The position numbers were made by a program, and so were the translations under genes. This document shows positions 34,616 through 40,638 of a DNA stretch of 40,638 bases, piece by piece (positions within the stretch are counted from its first letter, which is position 1; each line of letters begins with the position of its first letter). Origin of the DNA: Dehalococcoidia bacterium (GTDB lineage Bacteria; Chloroflexota; Dehalococcoidia; SZUA-161); the NCBI GenBank assembly GCA_011174795.1, contig DUEY01000003.1:40692-81329 (forward strand), given 5' to 3'. Below the pieces are notes generated by a model. That model made no database searches and had not been told where the DNA came from. It was given only the letters and a program-made list of their open reading frames with translations.

Positions 34616-35410
34616 TCAGCTCAGTTCATTTCTGGCGAGCAGCGCCGCGCCCAGAGCGCCGATAATCTGGGGCTCCTCCGGGATCAGGATGGGAAGCCCG
34701 ATACCTGATTCCAGGGCGTTCTTGACGCCGATGTTCTTGGCGACGCCCCCGGTGAACACCACCTGCTCCCTGTAGCCAACGGTTCTTCCCATGACAGCCA
34801 CTCTCGAAGCCACAGCCCTATGGATGCCGGCGACCAGGTCCTCCCGGGTTCTCCCCTCGGCGCGCAGCGAGACCATCTCCGTCTCGGCGAATATGGTACA
34901 GGTGCTGCTGATCAGGCAGGGCTCTTTACTGGTCAGCGAGACCGGCCCCATCTCCTCGATGTCGAGGCCGAGCACATCAGCCATAACCTCGAGGAACCTG
35001 CCCGTCCCGGCGGCGCACTTGTCGTTCATAACGAAGTCGCTGACGTTGCCGTCCTCGCGGACTCCGATAACCTTGCTGTCCTGCCCGCCGATGTCGATGA
35101 CCGTTCTCGCTGCGGGTATCAGGAAATTGACGCCTTTGGCGTGGCAGATGATCTCGGTTACCGCCTTGTTGGCGAAGGCAACGCCGTTCCGCCCGTAGCC
35201 CGTGGAGATGACGAAGCCGAGGTCGGGCATAGAGAGCCCGGCTTCCTCCAGGGCTGCTGCCGTTACCTTTTCCGCTGCCCGGGCAACGCTGTCGCCTGTC
35301 GGTATAACGGCGTGGGACAGGATTTTGCCGTCTGTTACGATGACTGTTTTGGCAGTGGCTGCCCCGACATCGACGCCTGCTGTTATTGTATTCTTGATAT
35401 TCACCCTCAC
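34616..35410 (-). CDS. 2-hydroxyacyl-CoA dehydratase activator (HgdC/BadF-type ATPase)
   Basis: The 264-residue protein is an ASKHA-fold ATPase, whose homodimer bridges a [4Fe-4S] cluster and drives electrons into the dehydratase or reductase by ATP hydrolysis. GVDVGAATAKTV (12-23) is phosphate loop 1, DIGGQDSK (106-113) loop 2, NDKCAAGTGRFLE with C132 and STCTIFAETE with C171 are the cluster ligands, and FTGGVAKN is a later ATP block. Start is GTG; the ribosome site lies in a hairpin (see repeat). Third gene of the dehydratase operon, 92 bases after the second. Confidence 0.9.
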   Translation of the reverse strand: MRVNIKNTITAGVDVGAATAKTVIVTDGKILSHAVIPTGDSVARAAEKVTAAALEEAGLSMPDLGFVISTGYGRNGVAFANKAVTEIICHAKGVNFLIPAARTVIDIGGQDSKVIGVREDGNVSDFVMNDKCAAGTGRFLEVMADVLGLDIEEMGPVSLTSKEPCLISSTCTIFAETEMVSLRAEGRTREDLVAGIHRAVASRVAVMGRTVGYREQVVFTGGVAKNIGVKNALESGIGLPILIPEEPQIIGALGAALLARNELS

Positions 35411-35414
35411 CTAG

Positions 35415-35464
35415 CCTCTCCCATCAAGGGAGAGGTTATTTGTTCCCTCCCACCAGGGGAGGGA
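35415..35464. repeat. Two tandem hairpins covering the activator's ribosome site
   Basis: CCTCTCCC (35415-35422) pairs perfectly with GGGAGAGG (35428-35435) over ATCAA; CCCTCCC (35445-35451) pairs with GGGAGGG (35457-35463) over a short loop. On the minus-strand mRNA the first hairpin ends GGGAGAGG four bases before the GTG of the activator, so the likely Shine-Dalgarno is inside the stem. Similar CCCTCTCCC/GGGAGAGGG units occur in spacers of environmental Chloroflexota genomes, as I recall. Confidence 0.6.
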
Positions 35465-35502
35465 GGACAGGTTATGGGCGCTTAGCGAAGTGCCCCTACG
35501 GG

Positions 35503-36897
35503 CTACGCCGCCTTGGCGGCTTTGTGGGCTTTGACGAGCTCGGCGAAGGTTTCCACCCTCGTCCGCAGCTGGCCGGCGCTGTAGTTACGGGTGTCGTAGC
35601 AGTCCCCCTCCAGCACCAGCACCGGTATACCCAGCTCCTTCTCTATCATCCTCTTGGTTATAATTACCGTGGGGACCCACTCGCGGCAGGAGTAGGGGTA
35701 GAAGTTTATCGCTCCGTCAACGTTAAAGGCCTTGCAGTTCTCCAGGTTTATGAGGCAGTGCGCTTCGCAGGAGTGAGGGATGTCCAGGCAGGGGCCTACG
35801 CCGATCATATCCGACCATTCCCGGTAGGGATGCTTGGTGAGCACCCAGGGGCTGAGCCAGTTCGGTATCTGGATACGGATGGCGAGGCCGGTGCGCTCTA
35901 TCATACGTGTTATGCTCGGGTCGACGCTAATCGTGGCGGTGCAGAAGACGCCGGGGGCGCCCTTCTCGAGTATGCCCTCACCCCGTTCCACCCTCTGCTT
36001 CACCTCCTCAGCCAGTATCTCCAGAGCCTGCTGCTTGCCCTCTATGTCCCTCGTCGGCATCGAGTTGAGGAAGAAGGCGTGTGCCAGGCTCGCCTGGCTT
36101 ATCGGCTGGGGGTCGGCGTGACCGATGAGCTCTATGAGCGCCTGAAACGTCAGCCGGAATATAGCGTTCGACCTGTTGGCGGTGCGTATCGCCTCCTCCG
36201 TCATCTGGCAGCCGATAATCTCCTCGAACATGCGGAACATCCTGCTCGCCTGTGAGCTGCAGTAGCGGACCCGGGAGTCATTGAATTTCGGCCAGTCTCC
36301 CCAGTTCGGGTCCGAGCAGCTATCGAGGTAGGCCACGGGAACGCCGTAGACCTCATGCAGCAGCTCCTCCGCCTCGGCCGGCTGGTCGCAGTGATACGAC
36401 GCTATCACCGACAGGTCGGGGAAGGGGATCACGCCCTTCACCATCGCACCCAGCCGGGTCTGATAGAGGGCACAGTGAGCTGCGCCGGGCGGCATGCCGC
36501 TCTCCTCCCCGACCTCGATGTAGGGGGTGATTTTATCGAATATCTGGCCCATGGTCATGTTGATTATCTGCCCGGGAACGCCGAAATACACTTCCTTCTC
36601 ATCGGTTGACAGCATCATCGACATCAACGGCCGCAGCTCCATGGGGAAATCGCTGTAGACTATTTTGTCGTGTTCTTCCCGTGCCAGAACCAGGTTAACG
36701 AGTTCTCTCATCCATATCCCGAGGAACTTGCGCAGCCCCAGCAGCTCGATGTCCAGGTACTCCTTCAGCCGCCACTCCCCCCTCCTGAAGTCCTCCTCGT
36801 CCAGCCCCAGTTTAGCGAACGCCCTGTCGACCCTCGGCCTTTCCCGCTTTATCTCGTCCGGCTCGAAGCCGCACAGCTTGAGAAGCTCGGTATACAT
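35503..36897 (-). CDS. 2-hydroxyacyl-CoA dehydratase-family subunit (HgdA/BcrB-like), long
   Basis: The 464-residue protein matches the D-component family of 2-hydroxyacyl-CoA dehydratases and benzoyl-CoA reductases. Cysteines expected to bind [4Fe-4S] include C142, C170, C194 and C213 (YCSSQASRM), and YPYSCREW near residue 415 matches the late conserved Cys. LGIPVLVLEGDCYDTRNYSAGQLRTRVETF is the C-terminal block. An N-terminal region of about 100 residues precedes the family core. Starts two bases after the partner gene, with GGAGGGG upstream. Substrate not decided: 2-hydroxyacyl-CoA or aryl-CoA. Confidence 0.82.
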   Translation of the reverse strand: MYTELLKLCGFEPDEIKRERPRVDRAFAKLGLDEEDFRRGEWRLKEYLDIELLGLRKFLGIWMRELVNLVLAREEHDKIVYSDFPMELRPLMSMMLSTDEKEVYFGVPGQIINMTMGQIFDKITPYIEVGEESGMPPGAAHCALYQTRLGAMVKGVIPFPDLSVIASYHCDQPAEAEELLHEVYGVPVAYLDSCSDPNWGDWPKFNDSRVRYCSSQASRMFRMFEEIIGCQMTEEAIRTANRSNAIFRLTFQALIELIGHADPQPISQASLAHAFFLNSMPTRDIEGKQQALEILAEEVKQRVERGEGILEKGAPGVFCTATISVDPSITRMIERTGLAIRIQIPNWLSPWVLTKHPYREWSDMIGVGPCLDIPHSCEAHCLINLENCKAFNVDGAINFYPYSCREWVPTVIITKRMIEKELGIPVLVLEGDCYDTRNYSAGQLRTRVETFAELVKAHKAAKAA

Positions 36898-36899
36898 GG

Positions 36900-38051
36900 T
36901 CAGCCCCTCCTCCCTGCCTTCATAATTTCAATAAAGGTCTCAATCCTCGTCCTGAGAGGGCCCTTCTCTGAGACGTCGTAGTCCGACTGTACCTTGAGCA
37001 TGGGGATGCCGAGCTGTTCCTTCACCATTTTCTCGAAGTAGAATGACTGGATATCGTAGCTGCTGCGGTATAAGAGCTGGTACCAGATAATCCCATCCAC
37101 GTTGAAATCCCGCGCCAGCTCTATCAGGTAGTCCAGCCGCTCCCGAGAGGGTCTGAACCAGGCCGGGGGCTGCCGCCTGCGGAAATACCTGTCCGCCAGA
37201 GCCTCCATGAGGTCGCCGTCGGGCTGGACGTTCTCCCAGTAGTGCCTCATCCCCTCGGCGAATTCCTCGATGACGATATATGCGCCGGCCGCCTCGGTCA
37301 TCTCGAGGACCTTGTAGTCGCCCATGGCCAGGGTAGAGCCTGTGAGCAGAACCCGTGGCCCGTACGCGCCCGACGGGGGCTTCTCCTTAAGCTCTTGAAG
37401 AACCGACTCAAGGGCGTCGATGAGGACGGCTTTATCGGCGATGAAGGAAGCGTGATTCAGCTTCACGAACTCGTAGCCGGCCAGGGGCGGCTGTTCGGAT
37501 TTGCGCAGGAGGCTTATCTCCTTCAGAAGCTCCCTCATCCTGTTGCACAGCGTGATGGCTTCCCTCAGGTGCGCGTCGTCGATCTTGTTGCCGGTGAAGC
37601 CCTCCAGCTTTTCCCTGAGCGCGTGCAGCCCCGCGAGGTAATACTCGAAGGCGTGCTCGTCTTTCTGGTGGGGCACGCCGAACCTGAAGACATCGTCATG
37701 GGCGAAGAAGTTGAAGCAGTCGGCTATGGTCTTGATATTGTGGTCGGTGACGGGGACGATGAGGAGGTCGAGCATCTGGTAGAGGGGCTCCTCGCCCAGC
37801 ATCCGGTAGCCGATCTGTGCGCGGCAGAAGGTGTCCATGAAGCGGGGAACATAGGCAGCGCTCTCGCCTACCGGCTCGGGGTCTCCTCCGCGGATGAGGC
37901 CCACGGGCACCGCTCCGCAGGCGTAGACCAGCTCCTCCGGCATATAGCCGCCGGGGGCGTAGCCGATGAGCTTGGTTCCGCCCTCGCGCAGCCTCGTCAG
38001 CTCTTTGACCCTGGTTGCCAGGTGGTCCGAAAGTCTCTTCATCGACTCCAT
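36900..38051 (-). CDS. 2-hydroxyacyl-CoA dehydratase-family subunit (HgdB-like), short
   Basis: 383 residues from ATG 38051 (GGGAGGG six bases upstream; the frame opens earlier at 38081). GYAPGGYMPEELVYACGAVPVGL is the family's N-terminal block, and C45, C76 (DTFCRAQIGYRML) and C112 are possible cluster ligands. The late position where most relatives have a Cys (FCDPYS-type) reads LLYRSSYDIQSFYF, with S330-S331, so one expected ligand is missing. The final block LKVQSDYDVSEKGPLRTRIETF is intact. First gene of the three-gene operon with its activator. Confidence 0.82.
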   Translation of the reverse strand: MESMKRLSDHLATRVKELTRLREGGTKLIGYAPGGYMPEELVYACGAVPVGLIRGGDPEPVGESAAYVPRFMDTFCRAQIGYRMLGEEPLYQMLDLLIVPVTDHNIKTIADCFNFFAHDDVFRFGVPHQKDEHAFEYYLAGLHALREKLEGFTGNKIDDAHLREAITLCNRMRELLKEISLLRKSEQPPLAGYEFVKLNHASFIADKAVLIDALESVLQELKEKPPSGAYGPRVLLTGSTLAMGDYKVLEMTEAAGAYIVIEEFAEGMRHYWENVQPDGDLMEALADRYFRRRQPPAWFRPSRERLDYLIELARDFNVDGIIWYQLLYRSSYDIQSFYFEKMVKEQLGIPMLKVQSDYDVSEKGPLRTRIETFIEIMKAGRRG

Positions 38052-38071
38052 CGAACACCCTCCCGTGTACC

Positions 38072-38100
38072 ATACTAACAAGCAGGGCTGGCTGCGTCAA
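38072..38100 (-). promoter_or_regulatory. Probable promoter for the dehydratase operon
   Basis: On the minus strand TTGACG (38100-38095), 17 bases and TAGTAT (38077-38072) lie just before the first dehydratase gene, matching 5 of 6 and 4 of 6 of the sigma70 consensus. The leader would be about 15 bases and contain the GGGAGGG ribosome site. Confidence 0.5.
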
Positions 38101-38145
38101 TTATTGGCTATTTTCGGCATTATTTTAAAGGTTATGTTTTATAAA

Positions 38146-38206
38146 CCCGTTCGTGGTGAGCTTGTCGAACCATGAACGGCCCTTCGATAAGCTCAGGGCG
38201 AACGGG
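38146..38206. repeat. Palindromic repeat (GTTCGTGGTGAGCTTGTCGAA type)
   Basis: An imperfect 61-base palindrome: CCCGTTCG (38146-38153) pairs with CGAACGGG (38199-38206), and TGAGCTTGTCGAA (38157-38169) with TTCGATAAGCTCA (38183-38195) with one mismatch, over the loop CCATGAACGGCCC. In one frame it translates to RGELVEP, a mark of a widespread REP-like family in environmental bacterial genomes, as I recall. It fills part of the 232-base gap between the dehydratase and exporter operons. Confidence 0.72.
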
Positions 38207-38283
38207 AAGGGATTTACTAAACTCAATGGACTCGGGCAACTACAAGCGAACGGTATGTAAAGCTTAAATGTGAGACCACTGCC

Positions 38284-39384
38284 TTAGTCCCACTTGAAGA
38301 ACCGGATGGTAAGCGAGAGGCAGACAACCACCCAGCCAACCAGTATCAGGACATCCGTTGTCATGGCGTACAATGGAGTCCCGTCCACCATGGTCTGCCG
38401 CAGCGCGTCATTCAGGTAGGTCAGCGGCATTATCTTGACCACCGGTTCGATAAAGGACGGAATACTGGTAACCTCGATGAATGTGCCGGAGAGGAATATC
38501 ATGGGAAAAACAATGACCTGGGTGATGGGAATCGCTCCCTCCTCCGTCTTGACGAAGGCAGCGATGAGGTAGCCTATAGATGTAAATGCCAGGGTACCGA
38601 GCAGCACGAGCCCGCAGAGTATTCCCCAGTTGCCCACCATCTGCACATCGAAGGCTAGCCAGCCGACAAGAACGACCAGTGCCACCTGAATCAGGACAAT
38701 TACTATGCGGGAAAATCCCTCGCTGGATACCATGGTTGAGCGCCGTAGCGGTGTGCATCCCAGCCGCCGTATTATCCCAGACTGTTTCTGCTGGATGATA
38801 GCTATAGCGCTGAAGACGCCGAGGAACATCACCATCATGCCCAGTATGCCGGGGATGAGGTAGTCTATGAAGCGCAGCTGGTGCGAATGAAGGCTGTGTT
38901 CCTCGAGGCCGATGAGCTTGACGCTCCCCTGCATGCCCCTGTCTATATCGTCGATTACCTGGTTCAGGATGGGTATCAGCGTCTGCTGATTGACGGTCTG
39001 GCTGGGGTCGTAGTAGACGCCGAGGGCAACCGGCTGCCCCAGTTGCAGCGAGGATTCCATATCCTCCGGCACAACGATTATCAAGTCAAGGTCGCCATCC
39101 GCGAGCAACTGCAGCGCCTCATCCATCCCCTTTTCACTTATGTCAAACACCTTGGTGTCTTCGTCCATGATGACGCCATCCAGGCCTTCGGCGATGGTTG
39201 CTGCGCTTTGAGGCGAGCCCAGGTCAACGATTCCCGTATCGAAAGTCGATACCCCCGGCTCGGCGAAGACCCAGCCCAGCACCAGGATCAGCATGATGGG
39301 AAAGAGGAAGATGAATATCAGGGCCATCCTGTCCCTGATAGTTTGCTTGAACCCTGCTATGCATACGCTCTTGAAAGCCTTCAA
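38284..39384 (-). CDS. ABC-2 type transporter permease
   Basis: The 366-residue membrane protein has one N-terminal helix (about 22-42), an extracytoplasmic domain of about 130 residues, and five or six helices in the C-terminal half, the ABC-2 exporter plan. Its start is TTG at 39384, overlapping the stop of the ATPase as TTGA. Such pairs export drugs, lipids or polysaccharides; substrate not known. It ends 75 bases from the palindromic repeat. Confidence 0.87.
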   Translation of the reverse strand: MKAFKSVCIAGFKQTIRDRMALIFIFLFPIMLILVLGWVFAEPGVSTFDTGIVDLGSPQSAATIAEGLDGVIMDEDTKVFDISEKGMDEALQLLADGDLDLIIVVPEDMESSLQLGQPVALGVYYDPSQTVNQQTLIPILNQVIDDIDRGMQGSVKLIGLEEHSLHSHQLRFIDYLIPGILGMMVMFLGVFSAIAIIQQKQSGIIRRLGCTPLRRSTMVSSEGFSRIVIVLIQVALVVLVGWLAFDVQMVGNWGILCGLVLLGTLAFTSIGYLIAAFVKTEEGAIPITQVIVFPMIFLSGTFIEVTSIPSFIEPVVKIMPLTYLNDALRQTMVDGTPLYAMTTDVLILVGWVVVCLSLTIRFFKWD

Positions 39385-40307
39385 TCGCGTATCCTTTTCC
39401 CGGTTAGTTTGATGAATACGTCCTCGAGGTCAGCATGCCGTATGGAGAGGTCGGACAACTCGGCGGACCTTGATGAAGCCAGCTCCAGCAGCGCGGATAT
39501 GGTAACGGGGATGCTGCCGGTGTAGAGAATAATCTCGTCCCCTTCCTCGATGACATCGGTAACGCCCTTCAGGGCAACGAGGGCCTCCCGGCCGGGGTAA
39601 CCCGTCATCTTGAACTGGATGGCGCTCTCTGCGAAGTGCTCCTTTATCAGTCCCCGCGGGCTTCCCATGGCGATTATATGGCCGTGGTCCATGATGGCGA
39701 TCCTGTCGCAGAGCCGCTCCGCCTCCTCCATGTAGTGCGTGGTGAGCAGGATTGTCTTCCCTGCCTTGCGGAATCCCTCGATGACCTCCCACAGGGTACG
39801 GCGCGCCTGGGGGTCCAGCCCTGTCGTCGGCTCGTCGAGAAAGATGATATCCGGGTCGTTGACGAAGGCAAGCGCTACGGAAAGACGCTGCTGCTGCCCG
39901 CCGGAGAGGTTCTGGAAGAGGACTTTGCGGCTTTCATCGAGGGCTACGAGGTCGATAATCTCGGAAGACGGGACTGACTTCTTGTACAGGCTGCCGTAGT
40001 AGTCGACCAACTCGCGAACGTTCAGCTTGGGGAAGAACGCCGGAGTCTGCAGCTGCACCCCTATGCGTTCCTTTACCTCGCGCACATCCTTGAGGGCGTC
40101 TATGCCGAGCACGGTTACGCTGCCGCTGTCGGGGGTGCGCAAGCCCTCGATTATCTCCACGGTCGTGGTCTTGCCGGCACCGTTCGGCCCCAGCATACCG
40201 AAGACCTCTCCCTGCTTTACGTCGAAGCTGATTCCATCCACGGCCCTGATGGCGCCATACGCCTTGTACAGGTTTGATACGTCGATTACATTAGTCCGGT
40301 TGCTCAT
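39381..40307 (-). CDS. ABC-2 type exporter ATP-binding protein
   Basis: The 308-residue ATPase has Walker A GPNGAGKT (40-47), signature LSGGQQQRLSVAL, Walker B IIFLDEPTTGLDP and LLTTHYMEEAERLCDRIAI. The DrrA/NatA/CcmA-type C-terminal region follows (GREALVALKGVTDVIEEGDE). It powers the permease encoded next. The ATG has no strong Shine-Dalgarno within ten bases; AAGGAG lies about 15 bases upstream. Confidence 0.9.
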   Translation of the reverse strand: MSNRTNVIDVSNLYKAYGAIRAVDGISFDVKQGEVFGMLGPNGAGKTTTVEIIEGLRTPDSGSVTVLGIDALKDVREVKERIGVQLQTPAFFPKLNVRELVDYYGSLYKKSVPSSEIIDLVALDESRKVLFQNLSGGQQQRLSVALAFVNDPDIIFLDEPTTGLDPQARRTLWEVIEGFRKAGKTILLTTHYMEEAERLCDRIAIMDHGHIIAMGSPRGLIKEHFAESAIQFKMTGYPGREALVALKGVTDVIEEGDEIILYTGSIPVTISALLELASSRSAELSDLSIRHADLEDVFIKLTGKRIRD

Positions 40308-40342
40308 GGGTAAATACCAGTTGCTCCTTGCGCGCTTTCAGT

Positions 40343-40372
40343 ATTATACTTTGGAGGCGTATGGGGAAACAA
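40343..40372 (-). promoter_or_regulatory. Probable promoter for the ABC-2 exporter operon
   Basis: On the minus strand TTGTTT (40372-40367), 18 bases and a perfect TATAAT (40348-40343) lie about 36 bases before the ATPase start. The -35 box is weak. Confidence 0.45.
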
Positions 40373-40456
40373 GTTGCCCGACGGGAGGAACAAAAGCTGC
40401 TTTTAATGCGTCTTTAATGATAGAAGGCACACATATTCGGGTCAAGGAGGCTTGGT

Positions 40457-40638
40457 ATGGACTGGGGAGCCGTCCTCTGGATTATCTTGAGCATACTCGG
40501 CGCGGCGTTGATTGCGGGCGGCATCGTCGCCTATCGCAAGAGCCGGGGTACGGGCGCCCGGTCGTTCGGTGCTGCTGCCATTGCCGCCGGGGTCGTTATG
40601 TGGGTTATCGTTATCGTGACCATCCCGGTATCGAGCAC
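40457..40638 (+). CDS. Small membrane protein, 3' truncated at the window end
   Basis: About 60 residues are visible, beginning MDWGAVLWIILSILGAALIAGG; two hydrophobic stretches are separated by a basic loop (AYRKSRGTGARSFG). AAGGAGG lies six bases before the ATG. The gene runs off the window, so its family cannot be told. It is divergent from the exporter operon. Confidence 0.68.
   Translation, partial: MDWGAVLWIILSILGAALIAGGIVAYRKSRGTGARSFGAAAIAAGVVMWVIVIVTIPVSS

Noticed and set aside
35440-36255. Open frame on the plus strand opposite the long dehydratase subunit (also 37242-38078 opposite the short one)
   Set aside because: Shadows of conserved genes on the minus strand, with no family motif.
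1-40638. tRNA, rRNA, CRISPR array or insertion sequence
   Set aside because: None recognised by eye; the repeats present are two short palindromic or tandem spacers without CRISPR-like unit spacing.

Overview
The window is a stretch of bacterial chromosome that looks like an anaerobic member of the Chloroflexota, probably Dehalococcoidia-like. The basis is the gene set: ADP-forming acyl-CoA synthetase, oxygen-sensitive 2-hydroxyacyl-CoA dehydratase genes, multiple HAAT-type transporter genes, and a dnaA-obgE-nadD order that I recall from Dehalococcoides. The taxonomic call is inference, because there is no rRNA here. I recognised no tRNA, rRNA, CRISPR array, insertion sequence or prophage.

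Layout. (1) 1-2320: the end of a sugar catabolic unit (C-terminal part of a xylulokinase-like FGGY kinase, then a class I DeoC/FbaB-type aldolase) and a GNAT acetyltransferase. (2) 2493-17366: an all-plus-strand cluster that is the most unusual part. It starts with a U32-family protein with two cysteine groups. Four paralogous UbiA-type prenyltransferase genes are interleaved with a complete branched-chain-amino-acid-type ABC importer (two substrate-binding lipoproteins, LivH, LivM, LivG, LivF). It also holds an IlvD-type dehydratase, a small two-helix membrane protein, a membrane protein with two CxxC...HC clusters, and a SAM methyltransferase. (3) 17500-20914: the beta and alpha subunits of an ADP-forming acyl-CoA synthetase, then rpsP-khpA-rimM closed by a strong hairpin. 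(4) 20949-25882, minus strand: an SDR oxidoreductase and the compact argF-der-plsY-gpsA unit. (5) 26021-34571, plus strand: folC, a fabF with an N-terminal extension, dnaA, a candidate replication origin, obgE-nadD-pyrE, a 25-residue lipopeptide gene and a seven-bladed beta-propeller lipoprotein. (6) 34616-38051, minus strand: a 2-hydroxyacyl-CoA dehydratase-like system with its ATP-driven activator. (7) 38284-40307, minus strand: a two-gene ABC-2 exporter. The window ends inside a small membrane protein gene.

How it fits together. The transporter cluster suggests import of an amphipathic or branched/aromatic compound coupled to membrane-bound prenyl-transfer-like chemistry, dehydration and methylation. 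The UbiA paralogs keep the first Asp-rich motif but lack a recognisable second one, so their reaction may differ from known family members. The acyl-CoA synthetase and the 2-hydroxyacyl-CoA dehydratase genes fit fermentative acyl-CoA metabolism with ATP recovered at the synthetase. The 339-base AT-rich gap after dnaA carries five DnaA-box-like 9-mers, three of them evenly spaced by 20-21 bases, and is a good candidate for oriC.
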